Counted from the stretch's first letter, positions 51,827 through 60,998 are shown. The stretch is DNA of 64,000 nt from CAYMUL01 sp964393605 (GCA_964393605.1 CAYMUL010000012.1:30322-94321), one strand, 5' to 3'. Notes: generated from the sequence alone by a model not told the origin. Program-made: numbers and translations.

Positions 51827-52366
51827 ATGATTGCGACAATATTGATTGCATTTAGCGGCGGAGGTTCTGAAGATGCCAGCTTACTCTCAGTCAACTGGGG
51901 TTTGGCATTTTGGACTGTGCTCACTTTCCTTTTGCTTTTATTCATTCTGAAAAAATTCGCTTGGAAACCAATTCTTACTGCGCTAGATGAGAGAGAAAAG
52001 AAAATTCAAGATTCTCTCGAAACAGCCGAGAGATCTAAAAATGAAGCTCAAGCGATGATTGACGAAAACAAAAAGAATATTGCACGCGCCGAGGAAGAAG
52101 CTCAAAAAATTTTACGAGAAGGAAGAGCTTTCGCCGAAAAATTAAAAACGGAACTTGTCGAAAAAAATAAAGCCGAAGCTGAAAAAATTCTTACCGAAGC
52201 TCAAGCCGAAATTGAAAGAAAGAAACAAGAAGCATTTGAACAACTCAAAAATCAAGTCGCCGATCTTTCTCTGCAAGTTGCCGAAAAAATTCTTAGGCAA
52301 AATCTTAATAAAGAATCAAACAAAGATTTGGTTCAAAAATATTTAGAGGACTTGAAGAAAAACTAA
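51827..52366 (+). CDS. atpF: ATP synthase F0 subunit b
   Basis: Peripheral stalk subunit of 179 residues: a short N-terminus, one membrane helix (WGLAFWTVLTFLLLLFILKKF, about 25-46) and a long charged coiled coil rich in Glu, Lys and Ala. FAWKPILTALDEREKKIQDSL is the family signature after the helix. A single b gene is present, so the stalk is probably a homodimer. Confidence 0.94.
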   Translation: MIATILIAFSGGGSEDASLLSVNWGLAFWTVLTFLLLLFILKKFAWKPILTALDEREKKIQDSLETAERSKNEAQAMIDENKKNIARAEEEAQKILREGRAFAEKLKTELVEKNKAEAEKILTEAQAEIERKKQEAFEQLKNQVADLSLQVAEKILRQNLNKESNKDLVQKYLEDLKKN

Positions 52367-52367
52367 A

Positions 52368-52922
52368 ATGATTTCGAATAAAGTTTCCTTTAAATACGCC
52401 TCTTCTTTTTATGAATTTTTAGGCGATGAAATTAAAATTGCCAAAGTTGCCGAAGAACTTTCTAATGTTTTGCAAGCACTGAAAGCAAACTCTTCGCTGC
52501 AGAGGGCAATGGAAAATCCTGTCATCAAACAAGAAGCTAAACTGAACATCCTTTCCGAAGTTTTCAAAGGAAAAATTTCGGATGATGTAATAAACTTCTT
52601 CAGACTTCTATCCGAAAGAAATAGAATTGACCAACTCTATTTTGCATTGAACGACTTCATGAATATCCGCGATGAAAAAACGGGCATTCAAAGAGTTCGA
52701 TTGAAATTGGCGTTTGATCTGCCTTCGGAACAGTTGGCAGTCATTAAAAACGCAATCGAAAAGAAGATTGGCAAAAAGGTAATTTTCCAAACCGAGATAG
52801 ATACTTCTATCATCGGCGGATTCATTGCGCATTTTCAAGATACTATTATTGATGCTTCTACAAAACATCAACTCGAAAAACTTAGCAGGCAATTCTTAAC
52901 AGGTAGCGCTGCGTTAAATTAA
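52368..52922 (+). CDS. atpH: ATP synthase F1 subunit delta
   Basis: Peripheral stalk cap of 184 residues linking b to the alpha-beta hexamer. The N-terminal helical domain has YASSFYEFLGDE and the C-terminal part IIGGFIAHFQDTIIDASTKHQLEKL is the family's most conserved segment. It begins one base after atpF. Confidence 0.93.
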   Translation: MISNKVSFKYASSFYEFLGDEIKIAKVAEELSNVLQALKANSSLQRAMENPVIKQEAKLNILSEVFKGKISDDVINFFRLLSERNRIDQLYFALNDFMNIRDEKTGIQRVRLKLAFDLPSEQLAVIKNAIEKKIGKKVIFQTEIDTSIIGGFIAHFQDTIIDASTKHQLEKLSRQFLTGSAALN

Positions 52923-52947
52923 AAATGAAATTTGTAAGGATTATACT

Positions 52948-54495
52948 ATGATTGAAGTTAGACCTGACGAGATAACATCTATATTACGAAAACAACTTTC
53001 CGGATTTGAAAATGAAGCCGACATTTATGATGTTGGTACGGTTCTTCAAGTCGGAGATGGTATTGCCCGTGTCTACGGATTATCCAAAGTTATGGCAAGT
53101 GAACTTGTCGAATTTCCGAATGATGTTTTCGGAATGGTGTTGAACCTTGAAGAAGACAGTGTCGGTTGCGTGTTGTTCGGCGATTCTACTCTTGTTAAAG
53201 AAGGGGACACAGTTAAAAGAACAAAGCGTGTTGCATCAATGCCCGTCGGTGCTGAAATGCTCGGCAGAGTTATCTCTCCGCTCGGTATTCCGCTTGATGG
53301 AAAAGGTCCGATTAACACAACAGAATTTTTGCCAATTGAAAGAAAAGCACTCGGCGTAATTCATCGCCAACCCGTGAAGGAAGCACTTCAAACAGGTATC
53401 ACTGCTATCGATGCAATGATTCCGATCGGACGCGGACAAAGAGAATTAATTATCGGCGATAGACAAACAGGAAAAACTGCTGTCGCAATCGATGCAATCA
53501 TCAATCAAAAATTTACACACACAGAAGAGGCTCAAAAGCGAGGTATTAAACCTGTCTTTTGTATTTATGTTGCTGTCGGTCAAAAGAAATCTACCGTTGC
53601 GCAAGTTGTTGCAAAGTTGCAAGAAAACGGCGCGATGGAATACACGACTGTAATTTCCGCATCGGCATCAGAGCCGGCACCATTGCAGTTCATCGCTCCA
53701 TATTCCGGTGCGACACTCGGCGAGTTTTTCAGAGATAACGGAAAACATGCTCTTTGTATTTATGATGACCTTTCAAAACAAGCCGCGGCTTATCGCGAAC
53801 TTTCTCTTCTTTTAAAGCGCCCTCCGGGACGTGAAGCATATCCCGGCGACGTTTTCTATCTTCACTCAAGATTGCTCGAGCGCGCATCAAAACTTAGTGA
53901 TGATAAAGGTAGCGGAAGTTTAACCGCGCTTCCGGTTATCGAAACCCAACAGGGAGACGTTTCCGCTTATATTCCTACAAACGTAATCTCAATTACAGAC
54001 GGACAGATTTATCTCGAATCAAATTTGTTTAACGCGGGTGTGCGACCTGCAATTAACGTTGGTATTTCAGTATCGCGCGTTGGAGGCAACGCCCAAATTA
54101 AAGCGATGAGAAAAGTTGCCGGTAAATTAAAATTGGAACTCGCACAATACAGAGAACTTGAAGCGTTTGCTAAATTCGGGAGTGATCTTGATGCCGCGAC
54201 TCAAAAAACACTTTCTCGCGGCGCTCGTCTTGTTGAACTTTTAAAACAAGGACAATATTCTCCCAAAGCCGTTGAGCAACAAGTCGTGAGTGTTTATTTA
54301 GGAACGAACGGTTTCCTTGATACAATCGCAGTTCAAGATATTAAGAGATTCGAAAAAGAAGCCCTCGAATATTTTGAAGTAAAGTATCCGAAGATTTTTG
54401 AATCGGTCAGAAACACATTTGATTTAAATGACGAGACGGCAGAAGAATTAAAGAAAGCCGCATCGGAATTTCTCGGAGTATTTAAGAAGAGCTAA
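52948..54495 (+). CDS. atpA: ATP synthase F1 subunit alpha
   Basis: Non-catalytic nucleotide-binding subunit, 515 residues, full length. The Walker A loop is GDRQTGKTAVAIDAI (about 170), with CIYVAVGQKKSTVAQVV after it; RPPGREAYPGDVFYLHSRLLERA and the arginine finger region VGISVSRVGGNAQIKAM are present. AAGGAT precedes the ATG. It is followed by atpG, and neither atpD nor atpC is in the window. Confidence 0.97.
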   Translation: MIEVRPDEITSILRKQLSGFENEADIYDVGTVLQVGDGIARVYGLSKVMASELVEFPNDVFGMVLNLEEDSVGCVLFGDSTLVKEGDTVKRTKRVASMPVGAEMLGRVISPLGIPLDGKGPINTTEFLPIERKALGVIHRQPVKEALQTGITAIDAMIPIGRGQRELIIGDRQTGKTAVAIDAIINQKFTHTEEAQKRGIKPVFCIYVAVGQKKSTVAQVVAKLQENGAMEYTTVISASASEPAPLQFIAPYSGATLGEFFRDNGKHALCIYDDLSKQAAAYRELSLLLKRPPGREAYPGDVFYLHSRLLERASKLSDDKGSGSLTALPVIETQQGDVSAYIPTNVISITDGQIYLESNLFNAGVRPAINVGISVSRVGGNAQIKAMRKVAGKLKLELAQYRELEAFAKFGSDLDAATQKTLSRGARLVELLKQGQYSPKAVEQQVVSVYLGTNGFLDTIAVQDIKRFEKEALEYFEVKYPKIFESVRNTFDLNDETAEELKKAASEFLGVFKKS

Positions 54496-54498
54496 TTA

Positions 54499-55374
54499 AT
54501 GGCAACTTTACGAGATATACGAAATAGAATCAAAGGCGTACAGAACACGCAACAAATTACCAAAGCAATGAAAATGGTTGCCGCGGCTAAGTTGCGTCGC
54601 GCTCAAGAAAATATTATAAATGCACGTCCCTTCGCAAACAAAATTACAGACATGATTCTTCATCTTTCCACCGAAGAAGACAGGATGGAAAATATCTTCT
54701 TTAAAAAGAGAGAAGTATCAAAAGTTTTGGTTGTCGTTATCACTGCTGATAGAGGACTTTGCGGCGCATTCAACACAAATATTCTTCGCGAAGCTCAACG
54801 ATACATCAATGAAGAAATCGTAGCGAAGAATCTTGATTACTCTCTCTATTGCATCGGAAAAAAGGGATACGATTTTTTTAGGAAGAGAACGGATAAAATT
54901 ATCGGACAAAACATCGGCGTATTTTCTGCGCTCAATTATGATACAGTTTTAAAATCCGGTTCCGAAATTATTGATACCTTCAAGACAGACAAGTGCCAAA
55001 AAGTTGTTTTAATTTATAATGAATTTAAGTCTGTTGTTTCGCAGAAAGTTGTTTCGCAACAGTATTTACCTATTCCTTTCGATTCAATGCAAGGAGTCGA
55101 TTTAGGTTCATCTTTTTATATTTATGAACCGAACCAAAAAAATATTTTTGAAAAATTGATGCCGAAATATTTGCGCACACAAGTTTGGAGAAGTTTGCTC
55201 GAATCCAACGCCGCAGAACTTGGCGCGCGGATGACCGCGATGGACAACGCGACTTCTAACGCTAAAGAGTTGATACGTAGTTTGAAGATGACTTACAATA
55301 AAGCGCGACAGGCATCAATCACAAAAGAAATTCTTGAAATTGTTTCGGGTGCAAATGCCCTGAAAGCATCTTAA
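54499..55374 (+). CDS. atpG: ATP synthase F1 subunit gamma
   Basis: Central rotor shaft of F1, 291 residues. The N-terminal coiled coil IRNRIKGVQNTQQITKAMKMVAAAKLRRA and the C-terminal SNAAELGARMTAMDNATSNAKELI are the two halves that wind around each other inside the hexamer; VVITADRGLCGAFNTNI is the family core. The last atp gene here; ffh follows after a short gap with no clear terminator. Confidence 0.96.
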   Translation: MATLRDIRNRIKGVQNTQQITKAMKMVAAAKLRRAQENIINARPFANKITDMILHLSTEEDRMENIFFKKREVSKVLVVVITADRGLCGAFNTNILREAQRYINEEIVAKNLDYSLYCIGKKGYDFFRKRTDKIIGQNIGVFSALNYDTVLKSGSEIIDTFKTDKCQKVVLIYNEFKSVVSQKVVSQQYLPIPFDSMQGVDLGSSFYIYEPNQKNIFEKLMPKYLRTQVWRSLLESNAAELGARMTAMDNATSNAKELIRSLKMTYNKARQASITKEILEIVSGANALKAS

Positions 55375-55395
55375 TTTTTTGTTCTTTATTTTTTA

Positions 55396-56718
55396 ATGCT
55401 CGAAGACCTTTCTCTAAAATTTGATAAAGCCCTAAAAAAAATTACGGGGCAAGGAAAGTTGACCGAAAAAAATATTTCGGAAACTCTGCGCGAGATACGA
55501 AGAATCCTTCTCGATGCCGATGTCAATTTTAAAGTCGCTAAAGAGTTCATCGAAAAAGTTTCTCAAAAAGCTTTGGGACAGGAAGTTTTGACTTCAATTA
55601 CTCCCGGGCAACTCATCACAAAAATTATTTATGATGAACTGACGGAACTTCTCGGAAGCTCTAATTCAGATTTGAAACTTAATCCATCGGGTGCAACTGT
55701 AATTATGGTTGTCGGTTTGCAGGGTTCGGGTAAAACAACTTTTTGCGGAAAACTTGCGAACAAATTAAAATCGCAGGGAAGAAAACCGATGCTCGTTGCC
55801 GCCGATATTTACAGACCCGCGGCAATTGAACAACTTCAAATTTTAGGAAAGCAAATTGATGTTCCCGTTTTCTCGCTTGAAGAAAAAGATGCGAGAAAAA
55901 TTGCAACGGAATCTTTAACCGCCGCTAAAGATGCGGGGAATAATACAATCATCATCGATACTGCCGGAAGACTGCACGTCGATGAACTACTGATGAAGGA
56001 AGTTGCCGATATTAAAAATTTGGTTAATCCTTCCGAAGTTCTTTTTGTTGTTGATTCTTTGACCGGACAGGACGCAGTCAATTCCGCAAAAGCATTTCAC
56101 GATACTGTGAACTTTGACGGAATCGTGCTTACGAAAATGGACGGTGATTCGAGAGGCGGTTGCGCACTTTCGATTAAAGCTGTTGTCGGTGAACCAATTA
56201 AGTTTATTAGCGCTGGGGAAAAGCTCGATTCGATTGAACCATTTTATCCCGATCGATTAGCTTCAAGAATTTTGGGTAAAGGAGATGTTGTTTCTCTCGT
56301 TGAGAAAGCTCAAGCTAACTTTGATGAACTTGAAGCCGAAAAACTTGAAGAGAAACTGAAGAAAAATAATTTTGATTTTGAAGATTTTCTTAAACAAATT
56401 AAGATGATTAAAAAAATGGGTTCTTTATCATCCCTGATTGGAATGATTCCCGGCATGAATACTGCCGCAATGAAGAACGCAAAGATTGACGATAATGCTC
56501 TGGTGAAAGTTGAAGCAATTATCAATTCCATGACAAAAGCAGAGAGAACTAATCCTAAAATTTTGAATGGAAGCAGAAGAAAAAGAATTGGCCGAGGTAG
56601 CGGTACTTCGGTGCAAGATGTGAACAAACTTATTAAACAATTTAATGATATGAAAACTATGATTAGCCGGATGAGTAAGTTTGGAATGAATAATAAGATG
56701 TTACAAAATTTTAAATAA
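55396..56718 (+). CDS. ffh: Signal recognition particle protein Ffh
   Basis: GTPase that binds signal sequences of nascent membrane proteins and delivers them to FtsY and the translocon. The 440-residue protein has the N domain, the G domain with GLQGSGKTTFCGKLA (about 107-121), DTAGRLHVDE and TKMDGDSRGG, and the methionine-rich M domain with the RNA-binding SRRKRIGRGSGTSVQDVN segment (about 390). The M-domain tail is short. Its RNA partner is not in the window. Confidence 0.97.
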   Translation: MLEDLSLKFDKALKKITGQGKLTEKNISETLREIRRILLDADVNFKVAKEFIEKVSQKALGQEVLTSITPGQLITKIIYDELTELLGSSNSDLKLNPSGATVIMVVGLQGSGKTTFCGKLANKLKSQGRKPMLVAADIYRPAAIEQLQILGKQIDVPVFSLEEKDARKIATESLTAAKDAGNNTIIIDTAGRLHVDELLMKEVADIKNLVNPSEVLFVVDSLTGQDAVNSAKAFHDTVNFDGIVLTKMDGDSRGGCALSIKAVVGEPIKFISAGEKLDSIEPFYPDRLASRILGKGDVVSLVEKAQANFDELEAEKLEEKLKKNNFDFEDFLKQIKMIKKMGSLSSLIGMIPGMNTAAMKNAKIDDNALVKVEAIINSMTKAERTNPKILNGSRRKRIGRGSGTSVQDVNKLIKQFNDMKTMISRMSKFGMNNKMLQNFK

Positions 56719-56742
56719 GATACGATAAACATTGGAGGTAAA

Positions 56743-57162
56743 TTGCCTGTTAAGTTAAGATTGAAACGCATGGGAAAAAAGAAGCAACCGATTTATAAAG
56801 TTGTTGCCGCAGATTCCCGTTCACCAAGAGATGGAAAATTTCTTGAAGCAATTGGTTCATACAATCCGTTGCGAGAACCCCATGCAGTAGAAATAAAAGA
56901 AGATAGAGCGCTCTATTGGTTAAAAGTCGGTGCACAACCGACCGATACAGTAAAAAGCCTTTTGCGTCAAAAAGGTATTACGCTAAGATATGATTTGCAA
57001 AAACGCGGATTGTCTGCAGAGCAAATCGATGCCAAATTATCCGAATGGCATAAATTAAAAGAAGCCAAAAAAGCTACTGCAAAAAAATCAAGCAAGAAGA
57101 GTAAATCTGAAGTAGCTGCGCCCGAAGCAAAGAGCGCCGCACCTGAAGTTTCGGAAGCATAA
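56743..57162 (+). CDS. rpsP: 30S ribosomal protein S16 with long C-terminal extension
   Basis: Assembly protein of the small subunit. Residues 1-85 are canonical (PVKLRLKRMGKKKQPIYKVV, SPRDGKFLEAIGSYNP). The start is TTG at 56743, fixed by conserved MPVK and by GGAGG four bases upstream. Residues ~95-139 form an Ala/Lys/Ser-rich tail (KKATAKKSSKKSKSEVAAPE), probably disordered, as seen in several members of this phylum. Start of the rpsP-khpA-rimM-trmD-rplS run. Confidence 0.96.
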   Translation: MPVKLRLKRMGKKKQPIYKVVAADSRSPRDGKFLEAIGSYNPLREPHAVEIKEDRALYWLKVGAQPTDTVKSLLRQKGITLRYDLQKRGLSAEQIDAKLSEWHKLKEAKKATAKKSSKKSKSEVAAPEAKSAAPEVSEA

Positions 57163-57237
57163 GCAGAACTTTCTGCCGTTTCTTCCGTAGCGTACGATAT
57201 TTATAATTCACTCGTGCTTTATAAGGAGGAAACTGAA

Positions 57238-57471
57238 ATGAAACAGTTCGTTGAATCTATCGTTGAACACATCGTCGAAAACAAAAATAACTTTAGCGTG
57301 AACGTTAAAACAAGCGACGAAAAAAAGGAGATACTGCTGCTAAAAGTTAGCCCGGACGAAGTCGGAAAAATTATTGGAAAGCAGGGAAGAACGATACAAG
57401 CATTTCGAACACTGCTCGCCGCCGCTTCCGTTAAGTACGGCAAACATGTTATTCTTGAAGTTACTACCTGA
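57238..57471 (+). CDS. khpA: KH-domain RNA-binding protein KhpA
   Basis: A 77-residue single KH-domain protein of the KhpA/YlqC type with the GxxG loop in VGKIIGKQGRTIQAFRTLL (about 41-59). The ATG at 57238 has AAGGAGG upstream; an earlier in-frame start at 57214 would include that ribosome site and is rejected. KhpA is found between rpsP and rimM in many bacteria and acts in RNA chaperoning and cell division control in Gram-positives. Confidence 0.92.
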   Translation: MKQFVESIVEHIVENKNNFSVNVKTSDEKKEILLLKVSPDEVGKIIGKQGRTIQAFRTLLAAASVKYGKHVILEVTT

Positions 57472-57477
57472 TAATTT

Positions 57478-57993
57478 TTGGAAGAATTTTTTTTAGTCGC
57501 CAGAATTATCAAATTAAATGCGGAAGACGGCTCGCTCAAAGTTCGGCTGATTACCGATTTCCCTGAAAATTTCAGAAAGCAGAAATTTTTCTTTGCTGAG
57601 TTTCAACGTGAATACAAAAAACTTTTCATTGAAAAAATTGTTCTTACAAAGAATGGATGCGTTGTTAAGTTCAAAGATTTTAACGACAACGAAAAAGCGG
57701 AATTGCTGATCGGTAAAGAGCTATTTATTGAAAATGCTCAACTCGCGAAGCTTAAAGAGTTTCAGTTTTATGAACATGATTTGATCGGAAGCGCGGTTTT
57801 ACTGAATGAAACAAGTATCGGAACCATTAAAGAAATTATGAGAATGCCCGCAAACGATGTTATCGCAATCGAAACGACGGATGGAAAGGAACTTCTAATT
57901 CCTTTTATTAAAAATATTTTTCTTTCTTTTGATGTCGAAACAAAAGTCTTGCGAATTGGAACAGATGAAAATTTTTTTGAAGAAGTTAATTAA
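57478..57993 (+). CDS. rimM: Ribosome maturation factor RimM
   Basis: Assists 30S head assembly by binding S19. The 171-residue protein has the N-terminal beta-barrel (FLVARIIKLNAEDGSLKVRLITDFPENF) and a PRC-barrel half (YEHDLIGSAVLLNETSIGTIKEI, then LIPFIKNIFLSFDVE). The N-terminal motif is less GK.HG-like than in E. coli. TTG at 57478 is the only start that fits the conserved domain edge. Confidence 0.92.
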   Translation: MEEFFLVARIIKLNAEDGSLKVRLITDFPENFRKQKFFFAEFQREYKKLFIEKIVLTKNGCVVKFKDFNDNEKAELLIGKELFIENAQLAKLKEFQFYEHDLIGSAVLLNETSIGTIKEIMRMPANDVIAIETTDGKELLIPFIKNIFLSFDVETKVLRIGTDENFFEEVN

Positions 57994-57995
57994 AC

Positions 57996-58682
57996 ATGTT
58001 GAGAATTGATATCATTGCCGCAGTACCGGAAATTCTTACAAGTCCTTTGCAGAACAGCATTATCAAGCGTTCCCAAACAAAAGGTTTTGTAGAGATATTT
58101 GTTCACAACCTGCGAGATTATGCTCACGATAAGCATCGGATGATTGATGACAAACCATTCGGAGGAGGCGCGGGAATGTTACTAAAACCCGAACCGTTTT
58201 TTGAATGTATAGAAAAACTGAAAAGCGAGCGCGAGTATGATCACGTCATATTCACTACTCCTGCCGGAAAATTGTTCGATCAAAAATCAGCGAACTTTTT
58301 TTCGCTTAAAAAAAATTTGATGTTCATTGCAGGACATTACAAAGGCATAGATGACAGGGTGAGGGAAACTTTTGCAACCGATCTGATTTCGATTGGCAAC
58401 TATGTTTTAAGCGGAGGTGAAATTCCCGTTCTGCTCATGGTTGATGCAATAATAAGATTAGTACCGGGTGTACTGAATGATTCCGAATCTGCTTTAAATG
58501 ATTCATTCATGGATAGCGAATCGGTTGAAGCTCCTCATTACACACGTCCCGCCGGGTTCAGAGGAATGAATGTTCCTCAGGTTTTGCTCGATGGGAATCA
58601 CGGTGAAATAAAAAAATGGAAAGAGGAGCAATCAAAAATTTTAACGAACAATTGGAAAAAATTAAACAATATAACGGAGTAA
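57996..58682 (+). CDS. trmD: tRNA (guanine-37-N1)-methyltransferase TrmD
   Basis: SPOUT-family enzyme that methylates G37 of tRNAs and so prevents frameshifting. The 228-residue protein shows the N-terminal IDIIAAVPEIL, DDKPFGGGAGMLLKPEP, the SAM-binding trefoil-knot region ISIGNYVLSGGEIPVLLMVD (about 131-150) and the RPAGFRGMNVPQVLLDGNHGEI segment. It begins two bases after rimM. Confidence 0.97.
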   Translation: MLRIDIIAAVPEILTSPLQNSIIKRSQTKGFVEIFVHNLRDYAHDKHRMIDDKPFGGGAGMLLKPEPFFECIEKLKSEREYDHVIFTTPAGKLFDQKSANFFSLKKNLMFIAGHYKGIDDRVRETFATDLISIGNYVLSGGEIPVLLMVDAIIRLVPGVLNDSESALNDSFMDSESVEAPHYTRPAGFRGMNVPQVLLDGNHGEIKKWKEEQSKILTNNWKKLNNITE

Positions 58683-58685
58683 GCA

Positions 58686-59030
58686 ATGGTTAGTTTATAT
58701 GATGTCGTAACTGATGCGGCGAAAAATGAGTTCCCGAATTTTAAATCCGGCGATCACGTCCGCGTGCATGTAAGAGTTATTGAAGGAGACAAAGAAAGAA
58801 TCCAGCCCTTTGAAGGTGATGTTATCAGCATTAGAGGCAGTAGAGAAAATAGAACTTTTACGGTAAGAAAAATCTCGAGCGGTGTCGGCGTGGAAAGAAT
58901 TTTCCCGTACGATTCACCCAAGATTTCGAAGATCGAAGTTCTAAAACAAGGTAACGTCAGGCGCGCAAAACTTTATTACTTGAGAAACCTCGCAGGTAAA
59001 GCCGCGCGTATCAAATCGAAGAATAATTAG
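58686..59030 (+). CDS. rplS: 50S ribosomal protein L19
   Basis: Large-subunit protein at the 30S interface, 114 residues, with FKSGDHVRVHVRVIEGDKER, IQPFEGDVISIRG and the strongly conserved SSGVGVERIFPYDSPKISKIEV block. It begins three bases after trmD, the usual end of this gene order, and a strong terminator follows. Confidence 0.97.
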   Translation: MVSLYDVVTDAAKNEFPNFKSGDHVRVHVRVIEGDKERIQPFEGDVISIRGSRENRTFTVRKISSGVGVERIFPYDSPKISKIEVLKQGNVRRAKLYYLRNLAGKAARIKSKNN

Positions 59031-59057
59031 TTCCCGCTTTCATAAAACTTATAACTT

Positions 59058-59095
59058 AAATCCCCGCCTGATTAAAAGGGCGGGGATTTAGTTTT
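59058..59095 (+). terminator. Strong terminator after rplS
   Basis: AAATCCCCGCC (59058-59068) pairs perfectly with GGCGGGGATTT (59079-59089), ten-base loop, followed by AGTTTTAAA. An 11-bp stem with eight G/C pairs. Confidence 0.88.
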
Positions 59096-59215
59096 AAATT
59101 CACTTCTCAATCCGCCACAGAGAAAAAATTCCTATTACAAAAGAATTTTCTTATCGACGTGCTTGCTATTGACTTTAACGGAAAATTTTCCAATTTTGGT
59201 TTTGAAAAATACTGT

Positions 59216-59237
59216 GACGGATTAACCGTCGGTTTTT
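59216..59237 (+). other. Hairpin plus T5 just upstream of the 59266 gene
   Basis: GACGG (59216-59220) pairs with CCGTC (59226-59230), loop ATTAA, followed by GGTTTTT. It lies 30 bases before the start codon and looks like a short terminator or attenuator in the leader. A perfect palindrome GGAAAATTTTCC lies at 59180-59191. Confidence 0.4.
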
Positions 59238-59265
59238 GATAATCATTTTTTGGAAAGGGGCAAGA

Positions 59266-60975
59266 ATGAAAAGTCTAATTGCCGTTTTAGTCGGATTTAT
59301 TTTTACGATAAATTCTTTACCGCAGAAAGATGCGAGAACCGTTGCTCATCAAGTAGCACCGAGGATTGTGGAACCTTTGCAATCAGTTCCATCCTCAGGA
59401 AATTCCAGCGCAGTTACATCAAGCGCATCATTGATTACAAAAATGTGGAATGCTTACTCCACACAAGGTTCATTTACTAATCAAATATTTTTTGATCCTT
59501 ACTCGAATGTGATTACAGTGGCGCACCAAATTGATAGAAGCGGCTTAAGCGGCGGACAGATCGTTTATCAATATAGTTCTTATGGCTCTGGCTGGAGCGG
59601 TCAAATCGGTCCCGTGAACAATGATCCTCCAATAAACATGGGCATGCATCCAAATATTGCAATCTCTAATCCGCTTCATTCATATAATAAGAATGACATC
59701 GCTGTCTCCATGTCTTTAGCAGGATTTGGCGCTTCATGGAAATATGCGGCGATGGTTACCGATACATCCTTCAATCCGCCGATATTCGTTACACATTTTG
59801 ATAGCGTGTTCTCTTCCGCAGATGAAATGACTGTCGATAACAATGGGAACATTTATGCTAATTGGCTGACCGCGCAACCCTGGTGGGGAGATTCGCTCGC
59901 ACAACACGTTTTGTTCCGTTCGACGGATAGAGGAGTTACGTGGCAGAAATCAGGCATCGATAAAGCGAGCGATTACAATTCTTTTTGCAACGGAACAAAA
60001 ATTGAATTTGGCTACGACGATGTCGGCTACATTATGGCTCAAGCGCAAAACCCTTCAGGCGACTATGATTTTGCATTAAAGAAAACTACTAACTCGGGCC
60101 AGACGTGGGACGCAAATTGGAGTTGGGTAAATTGGAAAAACGTTCCGTACGGCGGCGGAACTCTTGGCGATTCAGTTCACGCTTTAAATTATGAAGTTGA
60201 CTTGATTGTAAATTTTTTTGATCGCCCTTTTCTTGGAGGAACATTTGTTGACACGTCCGACGGAAGCGCAACCGGCGTGTATGTCATTTCTCGCGTCGAC
60301 AGCGGTTGGAATGCGCAGCTTGTTCACAGATTGAATACAACCGCAGTATTTCTTCCGGGCGGATTAATAACCTTGAATGAAATCGAGTTTTCTCGCTCGC
60401 ATAATTATAATTCAATGGTAATGAAGTTTATCGATGTTCACGCGGTAGGAGATACCACGCCGGATATTTTTATCAATCTTTTTTATGATGACGGCAACTT
60501 CTGGCCTTTTCCTAAAAACATCAGTAATACGCCGGCGATTAAAGAAAAATTTACTCAAATGTCTTCGAGGTTTTCTGACATTCCTGACTTGATGGTCGTT
60601 CCGATCATGTACACTTTGTTCGGCGATAATGACCAGAATGATCTTGCGGAGGCTGAACTTTGGTATCTGCCCTACGTTGTAACTGATGTTAGAGATGGGA
60701 ACGCTCAAGTTTGCAACTATAAACTTTCGAACAACTTTCCCAATCCCTTCAATCCTACAACGACGATTGATTATACGATAGGGAAGAGCGGACATGTAAA
60801 ATTGGAAATATTAAATTCTCTTGGGCAGGTAGTTGCAGTTTTAGCGAACGAAGCGCAAAGCGCGGGAACTCAGCGCGTAAATTTCACTGCAAAAAATTTA
60901 CCATCGGGAGTTTATTATTATAAATTAACAGCCGGAAATTTTTCTGCGACAAAGAAAATGATTTTGCTTCGCTGA
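59266..60975 (+). CDS. T9SS-exported beta-propeller protein (paralog of 32957 gene)
   Basis: About 569 residues. I chose ATG at 59266, which has GGAAAGGGG before it and opens on the signal peptide MKSLIAVLVGFIFTINSLPQ. The body matches the 32957 product along its length (WSGQIGPVN, KTTNSGQTWDANWSWVNWKN, GTLGDSVHALNYEVDLIV, LPGGLITLNEIEFSR) with Asp-boxes RSTDRGVTW and KTTNSGQTW. It ends in a T9SS type A domain (LSNNFPNPFNPTTTIDYTIG to KKMILLR). Codon choice is less regular than in the 32957 gene. Confidence 0.83.
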   Translation: MKSLIAVLVGFIFTINSLPQKDARTVAHQVAPRIVEPLQSVPSSGNSSAVTSSASLITKMWNAYSTQGSFTNQIFFDPYSNVITVAHQIDRSGLSGGQIVYQYSSYGSGWSGQIGPVNNDPPINMGMHPNIAISNPLHSYNKNDIAVSMSLAGFGASWKYAAMVTDTSFNPPIFVTHFDSVFSSADEMTVDNNGNIYANWLTAQPWWGDSLAQHVLFRSTDRGVTWQKSGIDKASDYNSFCNGTKIEFGYDDVGYIMAQAQNPSGDYDFALKKTTNSGQTWDANWSWVNWKNVPYGGGTLGDSVHALNYEVDLIVNFFDRPFLGGTFVDTSDGSATGVYVISRVDSGWNAQLVHRLNTTAVFLPGGLITLNEIEFSRSHNYNSMVMKFIDVHAVGDTTPDIFINLFYDDGNFWPFPKNISNTPAIKEKFTQMSSRFSDIPDLMVVPIMYTLFGDNDQNDLAEAELWYLPYVVTDVRDGNAQVCNYKLSNNFPNPFNPTTTIDYTIGKSGHVKLEILNSLGQVVAVLANEAQSAGTQRVNFTAKNLPSGVYYYKLTAGNFSATKKMILLR

Positions 60976-60998
60976 TATTCTTAAAAAATTAATAGCAC

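Noticed and set aside
59236..59265. TTG start for the 59266 gene
   Set aside because: It lies in the leader hairpin's T-run and precedes the ribosome site GGAAAGGGG.
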